Source of the DNA: Amborella trichopoda
Taxonomy: Eukaryota > Streptophyta > Magnoliopsida > Amborellales > Amborellaceae
Direction: 5' to 3'
Assembly: GCF_000471905.2 (NCBI RefSeq)
Contig: NW_006499751.1
Coordinates: forward strand, 2,422,042-2,486,041
Length of the DNA: 64,000 bases
Shown here: one piece after another, positions 44,564 to 54,183 of the stretch
How the letters are laid out: every line of letters starts with the position of its first letter
How positions within the stretch are numbered: the first letter of the stretch is position 1
Notes under the pieces: model-generated
What the model was told of the DNA's origin: nothing
The model's input: only the letters and a program-made list of their open reading frames with translations
Database searches by the model: none
Program-made: the position numbers and the translations under genes

Positions 44564-45655
44564 TTGAAAATCCCTTCTACCTTCTTCAAATCACAGACTG
44601 AAGTAGAAGTGCTGGAATCTTGCATAGTGGTCAGCATCATAGAAGGTGACCTGACCACCCAGCAGCCACGGTCCCAAGACCATCAAGAATTGGTCCTCAC
44701 ACGATCCGCATATAAGACTCGAGTCCAACCAGAGCATGCTTACACCTTACTGACCGATCTGCCACGTACGACCCGTCAAGCTCGAAAGCCCTCAACTGCA
44801 CCTAAGGCTGATCTCCCTCGAGAAACGGTCAGCGTCATGGTTGTAAACGAACCTAGTGACTCCCAAGAAGCTCGCATGGAAAGGTTTAAACAGATGGTGC
44901 AAGCAATGATGGAAAAGATTGATCACATGGATGTCGGGCGTCACTCGGATAACCATGAGGTCAACTCCCATCATTCAGATGATACAGCTCCAAGGAAGCC
45001 TCCTCTTCCTACGTCACAAGAAAATTCTATCCCTCACCCTATCTCACAGGAAGACATCGATGCTATGGTGACTCATAGCCTAAAGAACAGACAAATCCTG
45101 GGAATACAGGGTGCAACGCTTTATCAAAAGTCGTACCCTTCATACATTGATCAGGTGCCATTCCCTCAGACTACAAGAAAGGAAAATTTCCCTGTTCAAT
45201 GGTACCACAACCCTGCATCAGCATATCACCCACTTCCAAGAGGCATGCCAAGAGACGAGAGACTCCTACTCCGTCAGTTCGTCAAAACCCTTGATGGCCC
45301 AACTTTTCAGTGGTATGCTCAACTTCTCAAAAACTCAGTACATACTTGGGGGGAAATGGAGAAACTGTTCCACCAGCGCTTTTATGAAGTCAAAAGAGAG
45401 GTCCAAACCATCGAGCTCCTCACCTTGACCCAAGAACCTAACGAACCTGTGGACCAATTCATACCAAGGTGGATAGATTTTGCCACTCGTCATCGCAATC
45501 CTACGCTTGAGAAGGAAGTAGTTCAAACCTGTGTGCGAAATTTACGACCTGAGATAGCTCTACATGTTGAGGCCTCCAATCCGACCTCCATGTCAGAGCT
45601 GATCTCTAAGTCGGTTCACATAGAGAGTCTATCATCCCACCATGGTGGGTCATGA
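44564..45655 (+). pseudogene. Element B gag core (capsid-like domain)
   Basis: A 363-codon open block, the longest intact gag piece of this family here. It begins with TTG, so it is a continuation and not an own start. Acidic and basic N-terminal residues lead to RMERFKQMVQAMMEKIDHMD (about residues 104-123). The retrotrans_gag core follows: YPSYIDQVPFPQ (about 193-204), RQFVKTLDGPTFQWYAQL (236-253), KLFHQRFYEVKREVQTIELL (264-283), and QEPNEPVDQFIPRWIDFATR (287-306). It ends with a TGA at 45653-45655, after which the frame continues in the next block. Expected to form particle shells around the element RNA. Confidence 0.88.
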
Positions 45656-46863
45656 CAATAGTCTTCAAGCTTGGGAAACAATCGGGGTAATGGTAGTTCT
45701 CAGACTAATGCTCTAGGAAACCAACAAAAAGGGGTAATCAATGCAGCTATTACCATCAGTGATCCAAAGAAGGCTGCCTCTCAAACTTTGGACCTCTCTA
45801 AAGGGGTAAGCACATTAAAGACAACATATCAGACAGGAAAACAACAATCGTCATACAACTGGGTACCCCCATCTGCAAACCTTAATCGAGATGATTATTG
45901 GATCAGATATCAGAATAAGGTTTATCCTTTTGAAAAGGAATGGGTTCCTGTACTGGTCCGATTATTGTTGGAACAAAACATGATTGAGCTGCTCGAGATC
46001 AGGTTTCCCGATCAAGCTGGTCTCGATATGCCTGCAAGATACTGTGCTTATCATCGAAAGGTAAACCACTCCATAGAAGAATGCTACACACTTAAAGATC
46101 TCATCGAGGATTTGATCCAAAAGGGTCAGATCAAGCTCGAAGAACTCAAGAAAGCATTCGGGGCAGTAGAAGCATCCCACACAGTGACAGTTCTAGAGGA
46201 AGATGAGGCACCCAACATCCTTCGTGCCTTGTTTGCCATGATGCTTCAAGAAGGCCTCATCACGTCGAAACCAACAAGACAACGCAAACACTTGACTCAA
46301 GGAGCTGAGGGTCTTTGGTGCCCATATCATCAAATATCGGGGCATGACCAGAGCAAATGCTCTGACTTCCACAAGATATTAATGAAGAAAATTGCAGAGA
46401 GGCCAAGAAGTTGGTGACTTTCCAAACAGAGATCCCCAAATCTCTCCTCCACTGGTACAAGAGGATCGCTTGACTCAAGACTAGGGAAATGATAATTCGG
46501 ACCGTCTTCTAGCCTTGTTTGAGGTGATGCTCCAGCAAGGACTCGTCACTCCTAAGACTGCGAGGCAGCCCAAGCACCTTGCTCAAGGGACTGATAATCA
46601 CTAGTGCCCATACCATTAGATATAGGGCCATGAACGGAATGAATGTTATGAGTTTGAAGCTGTGGTTGCGAAAAAAGTCCAGGCAGGTCACATTGCTTAT
46701 GTTGAACGACCACAAGTCGATACTTCTACTCAGGAGAATGTCCCAGTACAAGACTCCCATGATGAAGCCTTTAATCCCGCTAAACCCTCAACTTCCAAAC
46801 TGTGGAAAGTCTATCATGGGTGGAGCAGGCTCAAGTCTTTGAAGTGAGAAGAAATTTGTTGAG
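45656..46863 (+). pseudogene. Element B gag C-terminal region with three CHHC knuckle-like motifs
   Basis: Open block 45671-46417 then broken frames to 46863. Three motifs with C-x2-H-x4-H-x4-C spacing: CAYHRKVNHSIEEC (46043-46084), CPYHQISGHDQSKC (46319-46360), and a third from 46605 with two stops inside. The second and third belong to a tandem duplication of about 286 bp: GCCTTGTTTG at 46226 and 46512 starts each copy, and LFAMMLQEGLITSKPTRQ matches LFEVMLQQGLVTPKTARQ. The region ends PSTSKLWKVYHGW (A: PSTSQPWQIYQG) just before solo LTR C. CHHC motifs of this kind are expected to bind nucleic acid. Confidence 0.82.
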
Positions 46864-47991
46864 CTAGGTGTTTGAACACATTTTTCGGCACCTTGGTCCC
46901 TGATGCAGAATAACGAGGAAGCAAGTCAATAAAGCCTCAACATACAATGGAAATTTTGATAGTCTCAGAATGGACTCAGAACTGGTCCAGATCTTCATAA
47001 GCATTTCAAAAGGCCACTTGCCACGTTTCATGGCAATCGGACATATCTAAGGCAAAGAAACAATTTCGACAAAATTAGCCTCTAGCACCCTTAAAAGGAT
47101 CGCATAACTAGAACTATTGTTTTGGTGCATAAACCTGCTATGAGACTACCGCCATTGGATCCGAAATGGTCGAAAACCTTTATGGGTCAAGTTTCGGCTT
47201 AATCGGGCACTCCAAGACAAAGTTATGGGAAAATAGTGAAAAGGGGTAGGTCGCACACTATTCCCATGTGGCCACCCTGCACCAAAACACCATTAAAGGT
47301 GACTGTTTTCACAGTCATGGGTAGTGAATTTTGAGGCCTATATCTCACTCGTTCCAAGTCGGATCGTGCTCAAATTTTGTGAGCGTGTTCGTCTCATCAG
47401 GACGAGAGTTTCAATAGGTGGTACGCCTTGTGATGATGCCCGAGTAGGAAGAAAAACTAAAGAGCAATTGCTGATCCACGAAGAAAGTTGCAGAAAATTC
47501 TGCAGCGGCATGCCTCACTCCAATGGCCAAATCACGACACTCGTTTACCCGATCGACATGAAACCAATAACATTATGTGCTTAAGGTCCGAGGCTATCTC
47601 TTGTTCGAACCTCGCGTATGATGAATAATTGGATTTCACACATAGAGGCATCAAAGCTGCTGAAAATTCTGGCCGTCGAATTTCAAGATTCTAGAAAAAA
47701 ACTCAAGACGATGAAATCTTCGCCCGGACACAAAATCGAGCTGCATTTGTTGCAACATGATCGTGATGGCATGCTCAGTGCGATTCAGTGAAGAAACAAA
47801 AGAAAAACATTAGGGAACGAGTGCACTATTGATCCGAAGTTTTAAAGATTCATCCAAAATTCAAGTCTCATGATCATGGCTTAAAAACATGATTAATGGC
47901 TTGAAGCTGGTATCAAATCGATAGCCATGCTATGCCCCTATAAGAAAGCATTATTCTTTCGAACAAACGGCATCAGAGCAACCCCGAATCA

Positions 47992-48578
47992 AATCTTAAG
48001 AAAGCCCCCACTTGGTTATTGATATGGATGAGACTAATCTCCCTAACGCGCTACACCACCACTGCACTATATATAGGTATATCAATAGTGGGAACACTAG
48101 CAGAACATTCCCATCAAGCAACAACGGGAGGGAGAAATAGAGCACTTTTGGTTCCAAACAAACATAGGTCATCTCGGAGACTATGTCAAGCCCCTTTGTC
48201 TGCCCCGAAAGGAGCTGTAATCTCTTATGTTAGATTGAATGATGGAACTGACATCTCCTTATGTGGCTCCCCTTCCATTCCATCCAGATGAAGCAATGAA
48301 GTAGGGATAGATCTATGGAGGAGGAACCTGCTTCCAGCAACCACTTAGGCCCTGTGTAAGTCACGCCCTCCGGTAGGTAGTTCTTCTTCCTAAGTTACAA
48401 GCGTGAGACCGTTAGGGGAACCAACTCAATTGCTCAGTCCCCAGGAATGACCAAGAATTCCCAAGCGTTAGCAAAGAAAGAAGCCTACTTGAAGAAGGCT
48501 GACAAGAGGAGCAAGCCTACATGGAGCAAGTTGACTCACTTTATGTTATGTCAAGAGTTTGCTTCGCAATTATGGCTC
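47992..48578. other. 587-bp insertion of unknown origin in the U3 of LTR C
   Basis: Absent from the aligned places in LTR B (about 37100), LTR D (about 60140) and A. Flanked by AATCA on both sides (47987-47991 and 48579-48583). It starts AATCTTAAGAAAGCCCCC and ends TTATGGCTC; there are no terminal inverted repeats, no poly(A) and no TG/CA ends. Base composition is more balanced than the LTR. Short open frames (48019-48291 and 48447 onward) match nothing I recognise. Organellar DNA is one possible source but I could not identify a gene. Confidence 0.7.
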
Positions 48579-48823
48579 AATCATGGAAGATCAGGTAAGT
48601 TCTCGAGCAGCAGCAGGGACTGTTCCGAAACTCCACACATTGTTAGGTAGGGGCAAAACAGTCCTTTTGCACCCATTTTTAGAATTCTTTTTAAATCAAT
48701 TAAATTGTAATTATCTTAAATTTTAGGTAGTTTTTTGGCATCCACCCATGTTTAGGCCCAATTCTATTTAAACATGTAAAGCCTAATTGTAGAAAGGACT
48801 TTAGGTTCAACTTCGATTCATTC

Positions 48824-48829
48824 AATAAA
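48824..48829 (+). promoter_or_regulatory. Candidate poly(A) signal of LTR C
   Basis: AATAAA aligned with the signals in B and D; the CT-rich U5 starts about 75 bp downstream. Confidence 0.6.
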
Positions 48830-49259
48830 GATTCCAATTTTTGCTTGAGTTGGTGGTACGTCTTGGAGAGAGAGAGGAGAGAGAAGACAGGGTCATACCC
48901 CTCGATAAGGTAACTTTTTCTCTCCTCTTTTCCTCTCCTCTCTTCTTTTCTCATCTCTCTCTCTTTCTCTCTCATCTTTTCTTATCACTATCTTTCTTTT
49001 TCTCTCCTCTTTTCTTGTCTATATATCTCTTTCTCTCTCCTCTTTTGTCATCTCTATCTCTTTCTCTCTCCCTTTCTCTCTCTTGCTTTCATCTTATCTC
49101 TTTCTCTCCCTTCCTCCTCTAGTCTATCATGTCTCAATCTTCCTGCTTCTCTTATTCATGCATGATGTACCTATCGTTTTATGTGATGCCTCCCTGTTCA
49201 TGAGACAGGAGAAGTGAGCCAAGCCTTATCCTGGATGGCGAGCTAGGCCTTTGTCATAA

Positions 49260-50580
49260 TTCTTTCTCTTTTATCTTTAATGTCCACCGGCACAAGCCTA
49301 GTGCCGCCTGAGTTCTCTTTCTTTTTTCGCTTTTATCCCAGCCGGTTCAAGACTAATGTCTCCTGGGTTCTCTTTCTTTCTTATCTTGTCCTAGCTGACG
49401 CAGGCCTAGCGCTGCTTAGGTTCTCTTTCTTTCTTCTCTTCTGTCACAGCCGGCGCAAGCCTAGCGCTGCCTGGGTTTCTTTCTTTCTTCTCTTCTGTCC
49501 CAGCCGGCAAGCCTAGCATCGCCTGAGTTTTATTCCTTTCTTCTCTTCTGTCCCAGTCGGCGTAAGCCTAACGCCGTCTGGTTTCTCTTTCTTTCTTCTC
49601 TTTTATCCCAGCCGGCGCAGGCCTAGCACCGCATGGGTTCTCTTCTTTCGTNTCTTTATTCTCTTTCTCCCTTCGTNNNNNNNNNNNNNNNNNNNNGGCC
49701 TAGCACCGCATGGGTTCTCTTTCTTTCATCTTTATCTCTTTCTCCCCCTTCCTCCTCTGGACTATCATGTCTCAATCTTCTTGCTTCTCCTTCTTTATTC
49801 ATGCACGACATACCTATCGTTTTATGTGATGCCTTCCTATTCATAAGATAGAAGCAATGAGCCGGGCCTTATCTTGGATGGCGGGCTAGGCCTCTGTCAA
49901 AATTCTCTCTCTTCTATCTTTAATCCCAGCCCGCGCAAGCCTAGTGCTGCCTAAGTTCTCTTTCTTTCTTCTCTTCTGTCCCAACCGGTGCAAGCCTAGT
50001 GCCATCTTGGTTCACTTTCTTTCTTATCTTCTGTCCCACCCGGTGCAAGCCTAACGTCACTTCGGTTCTCTTTCTTTCTTCTCTTCTGTCACAGCCGGCG
50101 CAAGCCTAGAGCCGCCTGGGTTTTCTCTCGTTCTTCTCTTTTGTCCCAGCCAGCGCAAGCCTAGCTTCGCCTTGGTTTTCTTTCTTACTTCTCTTCTGCC
50201 CCAGCCAACGCAAGCCCAGTGCCACCTGAGTTCTCTTTCTTTCTTCTCTTTTATACCATTTAGCGCTAGTCTAGCGCCGCTTGGGTCCTCTTTCTTTCTT
50301 CTCTTCTGTCCCAGTAGGAGCAAGCCTAGCGCCTCCTGGGTTCTCTTGCTTTCTTCTCTTCTGTCCCAGTAGGCGTAAGCCTAGCGCCGCCTGTGTTATC
50401 TTTCTATCTTCTCTTCTGTCCCAGCCGCGCAAGCCTAGCATCGTCTGGGTTCTCTTTCTTTCTTCTCTTCTGTCACAACCGTCGCAAGTCTAGCACTGTT
50501 TGGGTTCTCTTTCTTTTTTCTTTTCTGTCACAGCTGGTGCAAGTGTAGAACCTCTTGGTTTCTCCCTCTTCTTTCTTTAT
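49260..50580. repeat. U5 hairpin array of LTR C (about 55-bp units, about 20 copies)
   Basis: Each unit has a GC-rich inverted repeat, consensus CAGCCGGCGC then AAGCCTA then GCGCCGCCTG, followed by GGTTCTCTTTCTTTCTTC and TCTTCTGTCC. At 49554-49580 both arms have changed together: GGCGT pairs with ACGCC where the consensus has GGCGC and GCGCC. Frames across it are artefacts. Confidence 0.9.
49677..49696. other. Assembly gap (20 N; isolated N at 49652)
   Basis: A short N run inside the hairpin array, as expected where tandem hairpins hinder assembly. Unit counts across it are unreliable. Confidence 0.99.
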
Positions 50581-51440
50581 TTCACAATCGACGGAAGCCA
50601 TCGCCGTCTGTGTCCTCCTCCTTTCTGTCCCTTTTGTCTCTTCTTCTTCTCTCATGGTTTTCTATCCTACTCTGTTTCTTATTCTCTTTTATCTTCTTCT
50701 CTTCTCTTTCCTCGTCTCTCTTTCTTCTTTTCTTTCTCACTCGGATCTCTCTTCTTTCTTTTACTCTCTCTTTTGATCAAGAAGGGTTGAGACTGGCCTT
50801 CAATGGTAGTCTTGTCGTTTAGCTATAATGTTGTTGTGCCGGTCATAGTTACTGTGCTCGCTTTATTGCCACGATAGACAAGTCATTGTGTCTAGCTAGT
50901 CGTTATTGGTATAGTTGTCTAGCAGTAACTCTGTTGAGCCGGTCTGAGCTACCTTTTTCTGTTTTACTACCACGACAGGTCAATTACCTACTAGTCAGGT
51001 CACTGTGGCGGCCCCACCACTCGATCAAATTCTTCTCGTCCCAATTTTCATCCTCTCGTTATTCTCATCTTTTGAATGTGCACGCCTGTGTACTTTTAAT
51101 TGAAGGCAAGGTGCTGTCGCTTGACCCACATGTCTTGTAATATTTGCCATATGCATGTGATTATAGAAATTGGAGAATACAAACTAAGGGAGGCGATTTC
51201 GAACCAGTTTTACGGCTGGGGGCTTTCTTCATGTTTTAAGGGGGCGCCCACGCGAGCCAGCCCGAGTAAGTCCCGAATCCACCTTAAATCCCTCTCTCAT
51301 TGGTTGGTGTACCTGCTCTTGTCTTTTAGCAAGGTTCTCGAGGGAGCGATCTGAATGTCTCGAGTTCCCCTGAAACTCGAGATGCATGCCGCTCGATCAT
51401 CCAAATCTGGAGGGCGAGATTAAGGCACTTAACCACTAGG

Positions 51441-52500
51441 GCTGTAGACAAACCTAGCAAGATGGACCAAGCACCTCCAAAGGTGACTAAACGAAGACAA
51501 GCACCAAGGGCTGCTCATTGGAAGAACAAGGTTCCTCAGCCACTAGTCGAACGAGAATTCCTCAGGCCTCTTCCTCTCTTGCCGACTTTAAAAGACTTCA
51601 TCTTAGTCGCCACCGAGCTCATTCCTTCATCTCTTCAAGAGGATACCCCTGAGTCATCTCTTACTCGGGACACGTACAATGAGGGTGACAACGTTAAAAG
51701 CACTCCCCAGTGGTCTAAGCAAGAGAAAGAACTAAAAGACCCCCTGCATACGTCCTGCTCTAGTGTTGATGCAAAACGCTGCCCAAATCGGTCGAATGAG
51801 GGGAACGATCTTAAAAGTCCCTCACCTACTTACCCTTCTCCTTCTTCCTCTTATTCTTATTCTTCTTATCCTTCCTCTTTTATGTCTCCTGCAGGTACAA
51901 CCTTGAAATATCCAGACATCAAGGCTCTTAATAGGAGCTTGAAGGAATCAATATAAGTAGGACATATCAGAGGGAGCTAAAAAAGATGTTGGCCCAGGTG
52001 GCTGGATTCTTAACAGTTACTGATGCCTTAGAGACTTGAGCTAAGTCAGACCCATCCTCTTCTACTGGGAAGAAGAAGAAGTCAAAGTCAAGGAAACCCC
52101 AGTGGCCTCTTGAGTCTGACTTCGAACAAAGACTGAGAGAATCAAGGGTGCAGAGCTTCTATTCTTAGGAAACTTGTCACATGGTGCAAATCTCAGCAGC
52201 ATCACCCAACACAGGGGAAATGAACCTAAGGTTGGGGAAAACACTGCAACCTCCACCTCAAGAGCTAGATATCATGAACTTCCCTGGTCCACCACTTCTC
52301 CCTTACCCAAATACCTCAAACAATCTACCCATCCTTTAATTCCCTAGGATACCGCTTGCCCCATATACCCAGCCATCTCTTAAGCCTCAACCTCAAATAT
52401 CCACTCAGACTATCCAAACCAAGCCGGTTGTGCAATCAAGCCAGCCAGTAGCCCAAAATAAACCTCCTCCACCTAAACCTACTCCTTAACCCATTACACA
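51441..52500 (+). pseudogene. Element B gag continued (linker with serine-rich tract)
   Basis: Resumes directly after solo LTR C. The basic segment PPKVTKRRQAPRAAHWKN (about 51477-51530; A KKRGKKRQVPRVAHRRRR) leads to KSPSPTYPSPSSSYSYSS (about 51811-51865), the serine-rich linker that in A received element K. TLKYPDIKALNRSLKESI follows (51903-51956), then LAQVAGFLTVTDALE-like sequence. Stops appear at 51957 and later; 52100-52500 is proline-rich with frame breaks and leads into the protease part. Confidence 0.8.
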
Positions 52501-53100
52501 CCACCCAAACAAGTGGCAAGATCCGGAGCACAAAAGGCTGAAGAGGAAAAGGTGAAGTATGATGTGATAGGGCACCTAAGGAAGCTTCCAGCCCTTCTCA
52601 GCATCTATGACGCCCTCATGCTCTCAAGGGATTACCGTATGGCTCTTGTTCAGGATCTTTCCAATCCAGAGGTATATGAGACCGAAGTGGAACCTATTGA
52701 GTTGGATCCAGCGAACTTAAGTGGATGCATGGTGATCACCTTCTCTGAGTATGATCTGCAATTGGGCAAAAAATTTCACAATCGTCCTCTCTTTGTGACT
52801 GGTGATGCATGCCCCATCAACCGAATTATGTTGGATGGAGGGTCAACAGTCAACCTTATCCCAAGGAGAATCCTCACTCGTTTGGGATTAGGGTCTGAGG
52901 ATCTTACTCCGACTCACATCACAGTCCAGGGGTTCAATCAGTTAGGAGAGAAGCCTTTTGTCACTGTCCGCCTTCGTCTCAAGATCGGTGAACTAAACGA
53001 TTATGCTCAATTTCATGTGATTGACACTGACACATCTTACAATTTCCTTCTTGGCCGCCCGTGGTTCAATCCACATTGCATCAGTGCTTAAAGTATAGTC
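52501..53100 (+). pseudogene. Element B aspartic protease (open block)
   Basis: A 193-codon open block (52513-53091) whose start M is an internal GTG, so it is part of a longer polyprotein. N-terminal VKYDVIGHLRKLPALLSIYD (residues 14-33) is conserved in A. The retropepsin-like domain has MLDGGSTVNLIPRRI (residues 106-120, Asp 108) and YNFLLGRPWF (about 178-187). The catalytic Asp is kept here but changed to Asn in A. Expected to cleave the gag-protease product. The frame is lost at 53091 and resumes in another frame. Confidence 0.9.
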
Positions 53101-54031
53101 AAGATGGGAGACAGTATATGATCTACGTTGATAAAAGACCATTTCCTGTAGCCGAAACTCACTATGCTAATGCCAAATACTACTTCACAGATTCGTTGTC
53201 ACCTAAAAAGTGAAGTGATGGTGATCCGGAGTCTATAAGAAAGATAGAGCCCTCGTCTCATGAAGATGTTGAAGATATTGGGAGAACACTCATGCGCATG
53301 TTTAATGAGGAAGAAAGACAAGCAAAATTCTCCCTCAAACTCCCATTCATCCCAGTATGTCGTCACCCATCATCCCTGAGGAAACTCCATCTTCTCCTGA
53401 AGATGAGGTTTCCCCCTCGGCTGCCAGTACTGAGACACTTGTGCAAGAAGACAAACTAGAAGTCATTTTTGAGATTGAGGAGGTCTTGGGGACAGAATTC
53501 CCAGCTCTTAGGATCACCTACACGCCGGATCATCAGAAAGTCCTGCATGTCCCAATCGCACTCTTGGAAGCAGAATTAATGCATCAGCCACCTTCAAAGG
53601 TTTTGTGTTTCCCCGACTCTATTGGAAAAGTGCAGTTAAGGAAAGGACAACCTTCTTGCCCTCAATAGTAGGATCCCTTGGTAGAGTTGAGAAGAGAGGT
53701 ACGCAGTCTCTAGAACTAATTAGGGGTTATGTGTGTTGCTTCAGAACACCTAAAGGAGTTTGTGCTTGAGACCAAGAGCTACGATGGGCTTGGGGTGAAT
53801 GCACCTTGAATAAAAGCCAAAGCTCCTTCTGAATGGACTGTTTATAGCGATCAGGCTCATTGTATTATGAGAATGATGAATTATGAGCCCATGTTCAAAC
53901 AAATATTAAGGCGAGAAGACACAACTGCTCCCCCATTCGAGGTCATTAAATATATATCAACTTGTCATAAAACAAAGAAAGGTGTAGGGTATCCCTCCAC
54001 CTCCCATTCCACGAAGGAGCAAAAACAATGA
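53101..54031 (+). pseudogene. Element B post-protease linker ending where RT should begin
   Basis: Broken frames. The block 53357-53668 has an acidic stretch and PALRITYTPDHQKVLHVPIA (A: LALRVSYISNRQKILHICVS). Next comes APSEWTVYSDQAHCIMRMMN (53825-53884), then TKKGVGYPSTSHS (about 53972-54010), the counterpart of TRRGIGYSTFSHL in A. The stop is TGA 54029-54031. In autonomous Tat relatives a KTRRGLGY-like motif is followed by RT; here only 152 bases separate this stop from the stop of the converging antisense gene. Confidence 0.8.
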
Positions 54032-54107
54032 ACAAGAGCAAGAGGAAGAGCGCAGATAAGCAAATAATAAAAAAGGTCATGCATCACACTCAAGCAAAAG
54101 AGAGAAT

Positions 54108-54113
54108 TTTATT
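54108..54113 (-). promoter_or_regulatory. Candidate poly(A) signal of the antisense gene of element B
   Basis: The minus strand reads AATAAA about 70 bases past the antisense stop (54184). It lies in the short convergent spacer and would let the antisense unit end before gag-protease. Use is inferred. Confidence 0.5.
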
Positions 54114-54183
54114 CATAAAGCAAGGGGATATTACAAGTGTCAGAATAAAAAAGAGGGGGGGAAAAGAAAAGAAGATGACACTG

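Larger units (their letters stand above)
46869..51435 (+). mobile_element. Solo LTR C, Tat-like, with CTAGG target duplication
   Basis: Begins TGTTTGAACAC and ends CACTTAACCA, 4567 bp, flanked by CTAGG at 46864-46868 and 51436-51440. Gag of element B is read on both sides. It is the same LTR family as B, D and A. Parts: U3 (46869 to about 48770) with a 587-bp foreign insertion (47992-48578), AATAAA at 48824-48829, CT-rich tract (48880-49240), hairpin array (49260-50580), and conserved U5 end (51080-51435). No internal region remains. A small gap (49677-49696) lies inside. Confidence 0.93.

Noticed and set aside
48040..48080. tRNA-like stretch (CGCGCTACACCACCACTGCAC on the reverse reading)
   Set aside because: It resembles part of a D-arm, but I could not fold an acceptor stem, anticodon arm or T-arm around it.
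49260..50790. Overlapping F/L/S-rich frames on the plus strand
   Set aside because: All are shadows of the CT-rich hairpin array and following CT tract in LTR C.
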